From Scatophagus argus (taxonomy: Eukaryota; Chordata; Actinopteri; Scatophagidae): a DNA stretch of 64,000 nt. The stretch spans positions 13,680,318-13,744,317 of the forward strand of contig NC_058506.1 in NCBI RefSeq assembly GCF_020382885.2, written 5' to 3'. The stretch's first letter is position 1; the number at the start of each line of letters is the position of its first letter. Below, piece after piece: positions 22,146 to 36,513 of the stretch. The notes beneath the pieces are model-generated. The model was not told where the DNA came from and ran no database searches. It saw only the letters and a program-made list of their open reading frames with translations. Made by a program: the position numbers and the translations under genes.

Positions 22146-25100
22146 TTAGCACACAGTCAGGGGTAATGAAATATAGTTTTAGTCTTTGATTAATGTCTTT
22201 AATGAAACTTTCATTGAATAAGGACGTGAAATGCTTGTCACATTCTGACTTGGACTTGAAAATTCTTTATTTTCTGTTTGGCTCTCGGCATTGATACATC
22301 ACTCCATGTACTCCATCTCACATTGTCTTTTGCTCAGTTCTCCCCTGTCACTCCCTTTTTCTCTTTTTGTGAATTATACATTAAAAGCCAATTGAAATGG
22401 ATATACTGCAAACATCTAGTGCCAGCAAATATGCGTCATACAAGCCTCTGGCCTCAGACTCTCTTTCTTTGTGTCTTTCTGTCTGTCTCTCCTACACACA
22501 CGCCTTCTTTCATTTCTGTCTCTCACTACTTGAGATGTGGATCCCATTTCATTCGACTCACTTTCATCTCCCTGCCATTTTCATTCTCTTTTATTTGTTA
22601 CCCGGTTTTCAACCCCAGCATTTTCATTCTGCTCCATCCTCAACCGCAATGTCCCGCTCTTGTCTCCACCTTTCTCTGCTGACTGTATTCCCCCATCTGT
22701 CCTCCTCCTCCTCCATTCAGTCATCTCCAAAAGTCATCTCCTCCCACCTCCCGGTGTCCCAGTGGGGGGAGACAGAGAGAGATATACAGAAAGGGAGAGG
22801 TAAAGGGAGAAAATGAGATGGGGGCAGGAGATATCGAGATATGATTGGGCTGGAGAAACCCCCTGGTGTCAGAAATTCACCTGCAAAAACTCCCTGCTTC
22901 CTCCGCCTTTTCTCATCTGTATTCACAGTCTCTCCTCTCCTGCATCATGCCTCCTCACCTCTCTCCCTCGCTTCCTCTTTCTCTCTGTCCCCCTCCTTCC
23001 CTCCATCACCACCTCCCTGCCCCCCCTCTGTCCTTCTGTGTCTCTTATCATCCTGCATTGCTCCACCTGCACTGTGGTGCAGCACTGACAATCAGAACTC
23101 TGCACACATACGCACACACACACATGCACAGACGCACTCAAGCACACACACTTACAGGCTCGCTCACTCACTCACTCACTCACACACACACACGGAGACA
23201 CACGCCCACCACTTCCGGCAGCCCCCCTCCCTCTCTCACACCTCTTCACTGCAGACACGAAACATTCTACAACCCCTGGTGTGCCAGTGCTTCAGCAAGA
23301 GACACTGCCAGCACTACATCAACAGTGTTCTGCATTCATCCACAATTCTGGAGTATTGTTTATAACATATAGAAATAACAAAAATGAAAAGCAGAGGAAG
23401 AGTTAATGCTAGTAGTGAGAGGAATAATCAACATCATGTCATTAACCATTGTTTGTATTGCACCTTCCTGTCAAGTGCTTTACATAAAATATTTAATTCA
23501 TTAATAAATTCATATAAAGATTAAATACACTCAGAAAAATATTGAAATAAATGAATGCATAAAGATGTTGTCCATAAAATTGTGTAATTAGCCGAATTCT
23601 TGCTGCCAGCCTGCTTTATGACATGGGAGTAAAAAGTATACAAGTATAGACGTAAGCAACTTCTATTACTGTAAGAAAACACACACCTAAGTATGTGTAG
23701 ACATTCTTGATTACTATGCCTAAGAGGTGAGCCAAGCACCCTGGATGAATATTTCAGTGACATGATGAAGGAATGTGTGTGTGGAAAAAGAGGAGGTTTG
23801 GCTCTGGCTGAAGAATCATGTGTGGGAGATTTATAGGAAGGACAAGAGACTCTGGCCCTTTAATTTGGTGTTGCTAGGGAAATGAAGCTGTTTACTCTAG
23901 CATCAACCACACTGATGGTGTCTGCATGAACTCTCCACTTATTCCCTCTCAAATGCGCATACATGCGCACACACACAAACACGCACATACACTTGAGCTA
24001 CAGCAGAGTATTTTTATAATGGATTCATATGCTGATTATTTTCATAATTAATCAATTAATCATAGTTTCCCGTAGCCCAATGATAGGACTTCGGATTGCT
24101 TCTTTTGTACAACCAACAGGCCTAAATCCAAAGACTGTTCATTTACTAGCATAAATGATAGAGAAACAACGAATCCTTACATTTAAGAGGCTGGAACCAG
24201 CAAATGTTTGACATTTTTGCTTGAAATATGATTAACACGATTAAATGACAGACATATAGACGTTACCTAGTCTTTTCTGTGTACGTCATTTGTTTCTGGA
24301 GTTTGGCTCCACATCTCCTAAGGCAGTTTGTCAGTTCACATCAAAGTCATGTGAAATGATAAGGAGGCAGTAGAAGAAAAAAATGTAATGATGAGGAGAT
24401 GTTGCACTACACAGATAGAAGTTACATAGGTGGAAAACAAAAGTTTGCTCTTAGGCCAGTCCAAAGTGTTGGGCAATAGGGCAGTTAAACTAAAAATGAC
24501 AATGAATATTCAATCCTGACATCTAGTGGATATTGTGTGGAACTGAAGGTGTATATGCATGTGTATATACAGTATCTGTCTGTTTCTTTACGTAATTACA
24601 GACCTTTAAGCCCCCTTCCCTCAGGCTGCATATGTGGGTCAGTGCATATGTAACAATTTTCTGACATTTTTACACATCATTTGTCATGTTATATAAGTCA
24701 TTTTATTATTAACCCGAGTTTTGACTTTGTGCAATCATTATCAACAGCCCTTTAAAATCAGTGTTGGCATATTCGGGTTTGGTGCATAGACGTTCTTCCT
24801 ATTTGTTGATCTGAGGATTCCCAAAAGAATAGGCAGCACAAAATCCATACCATTTCAAAGAACGTTAAAATGTACCGAATACAGTAGTGATATGACAGTA
24901 GCTTTACATAATAGAAATCCAGGAATTACAACAACAGAACATACAACTGAAAAACTGAAAGACAAGATTCAAGAAGTCAATAAATAAATAAGTATACAAA
25001 GTAAAATTAGTAGTGACAGTTGTAAAACAGTAGTGTGTGGGGCTTTTATAATGCGATATTTCAAAATTCCGATGTTGCTCCTTATACCTACATAACGGAA

Positions 25101-25200
25101 ACAGAATTTTAAAAAACAAAAACAAATAAACAAGAAGAAACTGTTTACTACTATACTACAATACCCAACAGCCTTCGCTGAAAGTCACACCGTTAACACG
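22146..25200. other. Intergenic; pyrimidine-rich low-complexity DNA
   Basis: The stretch 22.4-23.25 kb is strongly CT-rich on the plus strand with CA/CTCA repeats at 23,100-23,195. It produces several long overlapping open frames of Ser/Pro/Leu/His composition on both strands that resemble no protein. From 23.3 to 25.2 kb the sequence is AT-rich without recognisable features. Confidence 0.5.
23162..23193. repeat. (CTCA)n-(CA)n microsatellite
   Basis: Tandem CTCA units merging into a CA tract. Confidence 0.9.
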
Positions 25201-25253
25201 TTTGATCCAACGAGGCCACCATACTTGTTGTGTTTGTTTTAGTGAAAGCAAAG

Positions 25254-28200
25254 ATGGCGAACGAACTGGACAGAGTGCGAATCTCAGCTGCGGAACTCCG
25301 AGCTGAAGCGTCGAATTCAGTCAATATTACTGACTGTCAGAAAGGTGAGAGGAAGTGAACTAGACACTTGGAAGGAATACATTCGTGAAAAAGTCAGTGG
25401 ATTCAAGCGAAAAAGTATCCCAAGTTAGCTGAAAGTAACCTACGGAGTTGCTAAGTTTGTAACAAGCTAATGTTGTTAGCTAGCAAGCCTGTTCATTATT
25501 TGGTCCCGCGCGGTTTGTTTTAAACGCCCCCTTCAACCGTAACGACAACAAACAGTAATGTGTGCTTGCTGTAACGGATTAACTCTATTTAAAATCTTAT
25601 CTGGACCGTTTTTTGTATTTACTCTCTGTACTTTTGAGTATATTAGGAGAATATATCCTCAAATGTTTGAATGACGCGTTGGATGATTTTACGACAGATG
25701 AGCTCGACTCTTGACATCGTTTAAAATTATTTAACGTTAGAGAACTAACTTAGTGAACATCAACTAACCGAGATCGAACGGTTTAACCCTTTTAAAAACT
25801 ATATATAAAAGGTGACCTAGACAAAACGGTTATGTGCGTGTTGTGCTGTTATTTGTATCTGCACACTTTTCCTGTGTACTTTTTCCACAATGCTCTAAAG
25901 GGAGTGCTGTCTGGAATTTAAGTTAGTCTCAACTTAAAGGTAATTAAGTTGGTAAACAATTAACTTTTTTCATACGTAATTAATGTGGTGTTTTGTGGGT
26001 AACATTAACGTTAGTTTGTGAATATGCACACGTTTTTACCTGGTGGTGTTTTGTATTTTTGTTTTTATTTATTGTCAACAAATCCCATAAAAGGAGCCTC
26101 ATTTAGCCTCTCTCTTTGTGTAATAGCCTTCTGTTGTTCCCCAAAACCTACTAAACACAGCACTGGGACACTGAGCACTAGACGCTATTGCACATTGATG
26201 GTCTGAGTCAATCCAACATGCATTTTTTTGTTGTCATCAATACAAGGAACACCAAATGTGTAATTATCACAGTTGAAAACACTCCCCTAACAAATACTTT
26301 TGTTGGAGTTTAATTGACATTGAATGAAAACAACAGTGACCAACTGATTGAGTTAATTACTAGCCCTGATTAGAAATTAATTAAACTATTCATTTGAGAC
26401 CCATTTTGAAGATTTATACCCTCAGTGGGAATGAGTGGGCTTGTGGCTGTGTCGAAGGCACTGCTGAGTTTCCTTACATGGGATTTGTTCACAAGAAGAG
26501 GTAAAGTATATGTCAGCTTCAATCTTGCGTCTCCGTACTCCACCTACTGTGATGAACTCCAACTTTATCTTTCTGAATCTTAATTTCTTTCTGCAGATGA
26601 GCAACAGGAGCATAATGTACACAAGCAACAAAGACGGCGTGAAGGAAAGCGCCCTGATCTGCAGCGCTACCAGTCAGTAGCTGTACATGGACGGCGTCAC
26701 CGTGACAGTGACGAGGGTGACACTGGACAAAGTGATCCTCCGACCACTGATTCATACGAACATGATGATCAACCATCGCAGAGGGAAAAAACGCCTTTGT
26801 CTAAAAAAATGGTGGCTGCAGGTACTGACAAAAGGGAAGAAGACCGGGTGAGAGGTGATGGTAGTAACTCCCAGCACTGCAGAAAAGGAAGTCAGTCTCA
26901 GGCTAAAACAGAAGCCAATCAAGCAAAAGGTCTTGTCGAAAATGACACCAAGACCAGTGCACCAGAACACCAGGACCCTGCTGGAGTTGCCAAGTCAACA
27001 AAGAAAGCTCGCAAACCAGACCGAGAATTTTATCAACCTGGGAGTAGAAGGAACATTCAGGCAAAAGACTGTGGAGTTGGAAGAGAGCAGGATAAGCCTC
27101 CCCCTAGGAAGGATGGGCAGAAAACTGAGCCAGAATCCCATTTGAGTACAGGGGAAAGTGAGGGGAACAAAAAAACATCTACACCCAAGCAGGAAGGGAA
27201 AGATAAAGTAAAAGGTATACAGGAAAATTTAAAACTGTCTAATTCCAATGAGGCAAACAGAAAGCAAGGAAACCGAGATGTGGAAAAACCTCCGTTACCC
27301 TCTGATACTTTGGTGGAGAAAATTACTAGCAAAGCAGAAAAGCTCAGTGTGAAAGAAAGGTTGGCATGTGAAGGGGGAGCAAACAAAGAGGAGGAAAAAA
27401 AGGTAGAAAAAAGGAGGGAAAAAGGAAACCGCAGGAGAAGAGGAGGGGAGAAGGAAAAAGAGAGGAATAAGGATTCCAAAAGAGGAGAAGATGTGATAGG
27501 TTGTGGAGGCAAGATCAACTGTGGGAAAGCTGACGAGGAAAGAAACAGGGGAGCAGTAGAAACAGACAGAGATAACATCAAAGGAAAGACAGGAGACGCA
27601 CACCAAAGCAAAGGAAGAGAGGATTGCAGAGAAAGCAGAAGAGGAGACAACAACAGCAAGTCCAAAAATGCTGAGAAAGATGCTAAGACACACAAAAATG
27701 TGGGCAGGGCTGTAGAAAGAGGTGATAGAAAGCAATCCAATGCAAATCTCGCAACACCAACCTCGAAACGCTATTCCAAATCCGATATTAGGCGCTCACG
27801 GAATCGAACTTACAGCAGTAGCTCAGCCAGCAGCGGGACCAGCCTGGATGGTCCTGGGCTACGGGTGGATGTAGAGCGTAGCAAGTGGCCGCTCCTGGAG
27901 CCTAGGCACAATAACAAAGAAGGGATGGCTAATAGTGGGGAAGGGCGAAGGAGTCATTTACAAAGCTGGACAACCAACGGGGAATCATCTACAGAATCAC
28001 TGGAAGGGAGTGAGATGAGTGACATAGTAGAAGATAGAAGGAGAAGAAAAAGAGGCGGGGAGGAAGAACTAAACACAGAGAGGCAGAGAGAAGACAGGAA
28101 CAGACAAAAAGGAACCAGAGGTGGAAGTCGGGGAATCTTAAGGGTTTCACTAGAAAAGCCTGCCGATACCTTGTCTAATAGTGGGCTTGCACAACATCGC

Positions 28201-31200
28201 AAGCAAGGCTTGGTTCCTCGTGGCAGAGGTGGGGGTATCCTGGTGCTTCCATCTCGCACAGATGTATCTAATTCACCAGAAGTTGGGCAAAGGCTTCTTT
28301 TCAGCGGAATTAGGGGAGGAGCAGGTTCCAGGAGTAGAGGAGGTAGAGGAGGAGGAGTGAGACGACTCTGGGATCCTAATAATCCAGACCAGAAGCCTGC
28401 TCTTACCAGCACCCAGTCTTCACAGCATTCATCTCTTCAGCAGCCTGTATACCTTCAGACAGGAACTGGATATGGACAACTTCACTTTCTGGACACAGAT
28501 GATGAGGTAGCGGGCAGTCCTCCAGTTCCGCAGGGTGAGCACTTTCGATCCAAGCAGGCTGCTGCTATGGCTTACTACAAATTCCAAAACTCTGACAACC
28601 CCTACTGCTATCCCATTCCCACCAGTAACTCACATAATCCTGGCACAGCCGCCAGCCAGCGCTATCCGTATCCTTATCATATGGGACCCTACCAAATGGC
28701 TCCTAATGGTATGTACACAGGCCCTGGTGTGGGTCAGTTCTGTGGGAGTTACAGGGGAGCAAGTTATTCCCAGTCAAGTTCAGGAGGTACTTTGACATTT
28801 GAAGAGGTGGAGCAACAGACCAGAGGGGAGCTGGGGAGGCTGCTGAGGGCTGCAGATGCACAGGAGCTCCAGCTCAGTAACCTTCTGTCCAGGGACAGAG
28901 TGAGTGCTGAAGGACTGGATCGCATGGCCCAGCTTAGGTGAGGAATCAGTGGCAAAGATGTGTGTTCTATATTTTACCCTTTGTCTTATTGAACTTGTAT
29001 GGCTCACTGTTGCCCAGCAGAACTGAACCAGTTGGCATATTGAAAATACACTCTTGTGAAATACCCTTTTGTTTTTCAGAGCTGATCTTTTGGGGATATA
29101 TGAGCAGGTCATCCTGACAGACATCGAGTTGTCTGATTCTCAGAATGTGGATCAGGCTTTGTGGAAGAACGTCTTTTACCAGGTCATAGAGCGCTTCCGA
29201 CAGCTTCTCAAAGAAACCACTTATGACAACACCCCTCATATCAGGAACATGCTGCTCACGCTGCTTGATGAGGTGAAAACACATGGGAAAGTATTATTAT
29301 GATTGTATACAATTAGATAATATACACAATGTGATTGTATGTCAAATTTTGGAAAGATTTGTGTCCATAACCACTTTACAGCTTTAATCTTTTGCAATGG
29401 TAACAGACAATAAACTCGTGCCACTCTTCACTAGAATTTTGAATATGAAGAAAACCTGCAAATTTGTATGTGTGATTTTTGTCTGTGTTTTACAGGGAGC
29501 CCTCTTCTTTGATGCGCTGCTTCAGAAGCTACAGACAGTGTACCAGTTTAAATTAGAGGATTATATGGATGGCGTGGCTATCAGGGCTCGGCCATTACGC
29601 AAAACGGTAACGCAGTACTCCTTTTAGTGTGTTAGTCTGTTAATAATGTGTTTTAAAAATGATTGGACATATACGGTGTATGCATAACTTATAACATCAG
29701 ATATAGTTGCTGACGGCAACTTAGATTATACTACTTGTTCACTGTGTCAACAGTTATGTCCAAACTGAACTTTGTATGAAGTGAATTGTTTGACATTGTC
29801 CTTGTGTTTCTGTCTTTTACAGGTAAAGTATGCACTTATCAGTGCTCAGCGCTGCATGATTTGTCAGGGAGATATAGCACGTTACCGGGAACAAGCCAGT
29901 GACTCGGCCAACTATGGCAAAGCTCGCAGGTAGGCTGCAGTTAGAACATTTTGTAGGGGTTGTGAAACTTCTCACTCACGTTATATAGTACAGCATACTT
30001 AATTAATATGTTTTCATTTCAACCTAAATATTGTTGAAAGTTCCTATACATGTTTCAAACTTTGTTACTAACATGCTACCTGTTAAAGACAAGAAACTTG
30101 ATATCTGCATAGCTGCATGTGACAGACTAGATAAAAATGCCCATGGTAGACGGAAAAAATAAAGTTTTTCTTATGGTATATGATGAATACATGTTTCTGA
30201 TTTTTCTTAGCTGGTACCTGAAAGCCCAGCAGATTGCTCCCAAAAATGGACGACCATATAACCAGCTGGCTCTGCTGGCGGTCTATACAGTAAGTGTAAT
30301 GTAACTTAAGTACGGATGGAAAATTGAGAGTTGGATATTTGGTTTAAAAAAGTTCTATGCGGGTATAATTAGATCATTAGAGTTAAGTTACTATGTTTTT
30401 GATTGTATTTCTCTTGACTTTTCTCTGGAATGATTGAAAAATATGAAAAATATTTTAAGAAAATTTATATATATCGAATCAGGTCTGTTCACATCTGCCC
30501 AGTGTGTGTCCTTTTGTAGGTTACCTCCCTCCTCTTACTCTCTTCCCACCTCTGTCACTTACAGAAGCGGAAGTTGGATGCTGTGTATTATTACATGCGC
30601 AGCTTGGCAGCTTCCAACCCCATCTTGACTGCAAAGGAAAGTCTGATGAGTCTGTTTGAGGAAGCAAAGCGTAAGGTGAGACATTCACACACTTCTGTCA
30701 TTAACTTGTGATTTTCTCTTTTTCTTGGACCAAAAAAAACACCTGAAAATCACCTAAATTTTAACATAAGTATACATCTGTAACTAGGATAACATTATAG
30801 AAAATAACTTCAAGTAAGGAGCTTGGAAATGAACAATTGTAGACATTAATTATTGGTTGGAACAGAAGTGGTTTGACAGAAGTGTAATCTCAAAAGGTTA
30901 TTTAGAACAGAAGTGTTAATGCAGAAGGGCTTTTTCAATAATTGTACTATTACTGCTGTTTTGATTAGTACCTCATGTCACATTTAAACCTGCTCAAGAC
31001 ACTTCACTTATTTTCTGTATTGTATAAATATAACAACTTAGATGCATTTGTGTGTTAGTTGAATCATTTGATTAATAAATGACTTACTAGCATCATGGGT
31101 CACTTTAACTGTAATATGGTGATTACACAGACTTGAGGCTGCTCAAGTACTTCTTATTTAGAGACTTTGTTCTCGTAGGCTGAGCAACTTGAGAGACGGA

Positions 31201-34200
31201 GGAGACAGGAGCATGAAGGAGGCTCCAGGGGTCCAGCAGTAAGAGGAAGAGGACGAGGGGAAGATGGAGCACGTGTGGAGATTTGGATTCGCCCCAGCAG
31301 ACAAGCAGCAAACCCATCCTCACAGAGAGGAGGTAGCGAATCCAGCAGAGACTCTGAACAGGATGGAGAGCTGGGCAGTCTCAGCGCTAGTGATGTAAGA
31401 TCCTTTTCTTTCTTTTGCAAACAGACACATACACTGCCTGTAAAAGTCTCTCACACTGTTTTATAGTTTTATTCCATCTCTTTGTAGTCTTCTTTATTTG
31501 CTCTGCCTTCATTTTTTTTCTTGTCATGTCTTTAGTAATTTTTTTTTTGGCTTCATTTATTATGTCTCTCATGATTTTATTTTTACTCATTCAGTATTTC
31601 CTGGGTGTTCATTTCTTTGTGCTGATCTTTCATTTTTATGGCAGTTGCGTGTTCAAAGATGTTTGTACCACCTCCAACATTTTGTTATTTGACTTTGTTT
31701 TTTGGTTTGCTTTTGTCTGTCATGACACACACTGTATTTATTAAGTAAAACAAGCTGTTATATCAACTACTTGTATGGAATAATTGGAAATCCATCCATT
31801 GACCGTCAGTTCATGCCATTGATAGAGGCATCTGTATGTCTTTTTTCTTTATTTTTTCCCCTTTCAACAGCCTTTCAGTTGATTTCCACCCCTGCTGTTG
31901 AAGTGTTCAGGTACATTTAGTGGTGCCATCACCTAAAAACATGTCCTTGTACCTGGTCAATGGATGAGGACATGTGTTTGTTTTTTGTCATGTGCTGAGC
32001 TCTAGGGTTTGTATTGTAAAGATCTATGTAAAGATAACTTATATCTTTCTTTTCTTCTTTTGGCCTTCTTGTTTTTTTCTCCAGCTAAATAAGAGATTTA
32101 TTCTGAGTTTCCTGCATGCACATGGAAAACTCTTCACTAAAGTGGGGTGAGTGAGGTCCCCTATGTCCCAGCTTTTATATTCATGGTCTGAATGGGAAAG
32201 TAATCTAAAAATGTTTTTTATGTCTGCTTTTGTGTCTGTGTTTCTGTATTTTTGTAATTGTGTGTGTTTTGCCTGTACAGCATGGAATCTTTCCCTGGAG
32301 CGGCGAGCCGTGTCCTGCAGGAGTTCAAGACGCTGCTGCAGCATGGCCTTTCAATGCTGGGCAGTACGCACATGCTGCAGATCATCACCATCAACATGTT
32401 CACCATACACAATAACCACAGCAGAGGTAATACTGCTACTATGCTAATCATTATTATCGTGTTTTACCTCAAGGGGGACTTATAACTCCTTGGGATGGTT
32501 TTATCTGTCCATTGTAGAGTTGATAATGGCTCTTTGACACAGTTTCAATCTTCTCGCATGCAGGCTCTTTATGTGCAGTTGACTTCACACAAGTTGCTGT
32601 TAATATTGAGTGTTTAAGAAGTACTGTTTTAAATTTTTGTCTCTGCTTGTCAGGTGAAGAAGGAGAAGTGCGATCTGTTTTACATGAGCAAAGCACTGCT
32701 TTGGGTCTCGGCATGTTTGCACTTTTGGTGCAGCGTTGCACAGAGCTGCTCAGAGATACTCCGGCAGGTACACATATATTAAGCTCCACAATGTAGTTGT
32801 TCAGTTCAAGTATTGGATCAGCAGCATTTATAAAAGTTATGTTTCTATACTCATATTCAATTCAGTTTGAAATTAAGATCTGCATTAGTATTCGAGTCCC
32901 TTTATCTTAATCAGATGAACAGTTAAAAGACAAGAATTACTGTACCTTCCCACAGCTCATCAGTGGTGATTATTCATAGAGTTAATTAGTTAGGAGTATG
33001 AATTTGAACATGTAGTCATCTCTGGTATCTATTGCTCTTTTTTTAGAAAATACACTTTTTTACCTTCCAAAATTAAAATAATCTAAAATAATTTTAAAAA
33101 TAACCTTGCATGACCTTACATGATTCTTGACTGCAAAGAGTTTTTTTTAAACTTCAGTTGGACTTGAAATCTTTGAATAAGCATAATCGATCTTTATTTA
33201 TACAGTCTAATAAATTCAAACTCACATCATTTTCCTCATTAAGTGAGTTTCAGTGGTTTTTGTTTCATTGTGTACTCTTAAATGTGGTGTTTAGAAAACG
33301 TCTTCCTTTCACTCTTTCAGAACCAGTTAGCATGGCAGATGCAGATGAGGAGGATAAAGGAGATGAACTGGAGGGGATGGTAAAGGTCTCTGCCTTCCCC
33401 TCAGACCTTAGAGAACTGCTACCAAGCATCAAGGTGTGGTCTGATTGGATGCTGGGACACCCAGATGAGTGGAACCCACCACCTTGTGGTTTAGAGTGAG
33501 TACTTTAAACTGGCAGTAACTGATGTTTTTGGCCACTTGGGGGCAGTGGAAACAAATTGTGAACATAATCTGCATATCATCACCTGTTCATCTGATATGG
33601 GGAACCTGCTTGCATGCAGTTGCTTATTTAGACCTCCTGCAGTTACCTAGCAACATTATAATTCATTTGGAGTGTATACTGAATACTGAATGAATCTAGG
33701 TCTAATGTTCACTCACTTTTAGCTTTGTTTTTGTCTCGACCAAGTGCCATTAGGCTGTTTAACTGCTAAATGTGCTGAGCAGGTAGTATGCAGTGGGGGT
33801 TTTTTTTTAGCTTTTTGACTGCTGTACAGAAAAACTTTGTGTATTTTAAGAGCCATTTAAAACCCCTAATCACATTCGTCAATAACATTGCAACAGTTAA
33901 CTGTTGTTATATACAGCATTAATAATGCTTGTTTTTTATAAAACAACATTTGGCTAAGAAGGCATGACATTTCACTGCAGATTATGTCAGTATGTAATTT
34001 AAATGTGTACTGTAACAGCTAAGCCTGAACTAATTGACTTGTAGGCTAACTAATTGACTGGTCGACTGATCATGCACATTCCTGTTCCTCACCATCACTT
34101 GTGGTTTTTGTTTTTTTCTCTCGATCAAGTTCCTCACCTGATGTTTGGCAGTGCCTGGCTGACCTGTGTAACGTGCTAGCATGTGTGGACCACGGGGAAG

Positions 34201-36513
34201 TGCCACTGTACAAGGTCGACACTGACGAAAGTGAGGGGGATGAGGAGTTGACTGTGCTGCAACTGAAGGAGGACAGGCTACTGGCTGGCTTTATACCACT
34301 GTTGGCTGCTCCACAGGAGCCCTGTTATGTAGACAGACACGCCGACATGGTGAGAGTAAAATAAATTATTTCATTATATTGTAACACTGCAGTTCTGGTA
34401 CCCACTGAATATTTTTCTATTACCTTCAGTGTGTGTGAGTGCCAGATTTTTCCTTGTAGCTTTGATCATACTGTTCACATGCACATATTCATTCATGCTC
34501 TTTCCTCAGGCAATAGCAGCAGATTGTAAGAGAGTCACAGTGCTGAAGTACTTTCTGGAGGCTTTGTGCGGACAGGAAGAGCCTCTGTTGGCCTTCAAAG
34601 GAGGCAAATACGTCTCTGTGGCAACTTCTCCTTCTAACCACTCAATGGATACAAGGAACAGGCAGGATTCTCTAACAGAGAAAGAGGAGGTGACTGTTTA
34701 TTCAGCTACTTTCTTAGTAGTAACCTTTCCCCTAACCTTAACTATTTCTTAGCACTCTCAGTCTTTTGTTTTTTGTTTTTATCTCTGATTGCATCTCACA
34801 CAGCCTTATGTAAAAACTACAATTGAAGAGGCCATTTAAAGTTTTTCTAGTCAAATTTCTGAAGAAATTTTCATGTCCGCGAAACAATAATAACCCATAT
34901 AATCCAAGTAATCCATGTCTGTGTCTGTTTGGCAGGCTGATGATGTCATAGTCGAGGCAGAGTCGTCTCTCTCGGCATCGGAAGAAGAGGAGGATGCTGA
35001 AGAACCGGAAGACAATGAGAATGACATCAGACAGCTGAAGGCGCGACGTCATGCCCTCGCCAACAAACTGGCACAGCAGCAGAAGCGCCGGGATAAAATA
35101 CAGGTAAAACTGTGAAATACATATGCACACAAGAATAAACATTCAGAAAGGCATATGCATGAATTGTAAAAGGCATTTCTCTGTCATAACAATGACATCA
35201 AGTTATATGTAGAAAATTGCATAAAATTACACCTTCTATTCTTCAGAAACAAAACGTCATTGGCTAATGTTGAAATGTTCAGATCCTCTAATGAATGAAT
35301 GTTAATACTTATAACATTATAACACACACTTCTGAGTCCATGCTGGACTTGTTGGGGCAGTCCCTGTGGATGGAGGCTAATGCTGCCCCAGTTGCTTGAG
35401 TAGGACAGGTGTGTACTTAATACCATGTTGTGGCAGAGTTCAAATCAAATTTAATTTGTGTTTGTTTGTTTGTTTGTGCTTGTGCGCTTTTCAGGCGGTG
35501 CTGCAGACAGGCGGACAGTTGGAGCTTGAAGTGAGGCCTCTCTTTTTGGTTCCGGATACCAATGGATTCATTGATCACTTGGGAGGACTGAAGAAACTCC
35601 TGCAGTGTGGAACATATATAATAGTTGTGCCACTCATCGGTAAGCCTGAAACACAAAGAAAAGAGGAATACAATTAGAGGATGAGTACACTGTCTAGTAA
35701 GAGGATTAAGGAATTAAATTCTGGTATTGTTACATGTTCAAATTCATAAGAATGTCCCATGTATCTGACATTTAGTATAGAAACAGGAAATCTTTTTTTG
35801 TGTGTCCTCTCTCTCAGTAATTACAGAGTTAGATGGCTTGGCTAAAGGCCAGGACAACTTTGGTGGAGGAATGGGGTCAGGTGGGCGCAGCTTTGGCAAC
35901 CATAGCAACTATAATGTTAGCGCGACTCATGTGCGGGCCGTGCAGGAAAAGGCCCGATTGGCAGTGGCTTTCCTAGAAAAAGGATTTGAAACCAGGGAAC
36001 CGTGCCTCAGGGCCCTGACAAGCAGAGGAAATCAGCTTGAGTCTATAGCCTTCCGCAGTGAAGACACCTCCGGACAGCAGGTGAGAGCCCAGAATGTTTG
36101 TTTTATTATTAACGGCAACTTAAGATTTAAGATTGTGCAATGAAATTTTTTTTTTTGACTGTTTTTCAGTGATGCATTTCTGTTCTTCCTCAGGGTAATA
36201 ATGATGATGTGATTCTGTCCTGCTGCCTCCACTACTGCAAAGACAAAGCAAAAGATTTCATGCCTGATCAGAGAAGTATGTAACATCAACTGTCATCCTG
36301 TCAACTGTCAGTGTTCAAATAGCCTCACATCCATGCAAACACTCACAGACATGTTACTCTTTGACATCCCCTATCCACACAGATGGGACAGTGAGGCTCT
36401 ACAGGGAGGTGGTACTACTTACAGATGACCGTAACCTGCGCGTCAAAGCTCTAACCCGCAACGTCCCAGTCCGAGACATCCCCGCGTTCCTCAGCTGGGC
36501 CAAAGTGGGCTGA
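25254..36513 (+). CDS. smg6: SMG6 (EST1A), nonsense-mediated decay endonuclease
   Basis: Nineteen coding exons: 25254-25344, 26597-28937, 29080-29272, 29496-29606, 29823-29929, 30211-30289, 30565-30675, 31179-31394, 32085-32146, 32281-32426, 32654-32767, 33321-33495, 34130-34349, 34510-34689, 34936-35103, 35495-35639, 35818-36080, 36194-36275, 36383-36513. All junctions are GT/AG, phases match, and the total is 4935 nt (1644 aa, against about 1419 in human). SMG6 cuts nonsense-containing mRNAs near the stop codon. The start [16 protein letters not shown] matches the family. Exon-junction-complex binding motifs lie near residues 47-58 (RPDLQRYQ, degenerate) and 169-179 ([11 protein letters not shown]). 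A long Lys/Arg/Glu-rich disordered stretch follows, then [15 protein letters not shown]. The 14-3-3-like/TPR domain runs from about 770. The C-terminal PIN nuclease has acidic residues at Asp1459 (VPDTNGF), Asp1578/1579 (NNDDVIL) and Asp1616/1617 (LTDDRNL), all intact. The extra length is mainly in exon 2. Confidence 0.96.

Noticed and set aside
22278..23372. Several long open frames on both strands (up to 175 codons)
   Set aside because: They come from CT-rich and CA-rich low-complexity DNA, overlap in all frames, and have Ser/Pro/His composition with no family resemblance.
16750..25000. HIC1 coding exon expected from synteny
   Set aside because: I looked for a BTB domain and linked C2H2 fingers in all frames of this interval and saw none.
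27057..27740. Minus-strand open frame of 227 codons opposite SMG6 exon 2
   Set aside because: It is the antisense shadow of the Lys/Glu-rich coding sequence, giving Ser/Phe/Leu runs. No promoter or similarity supports it.
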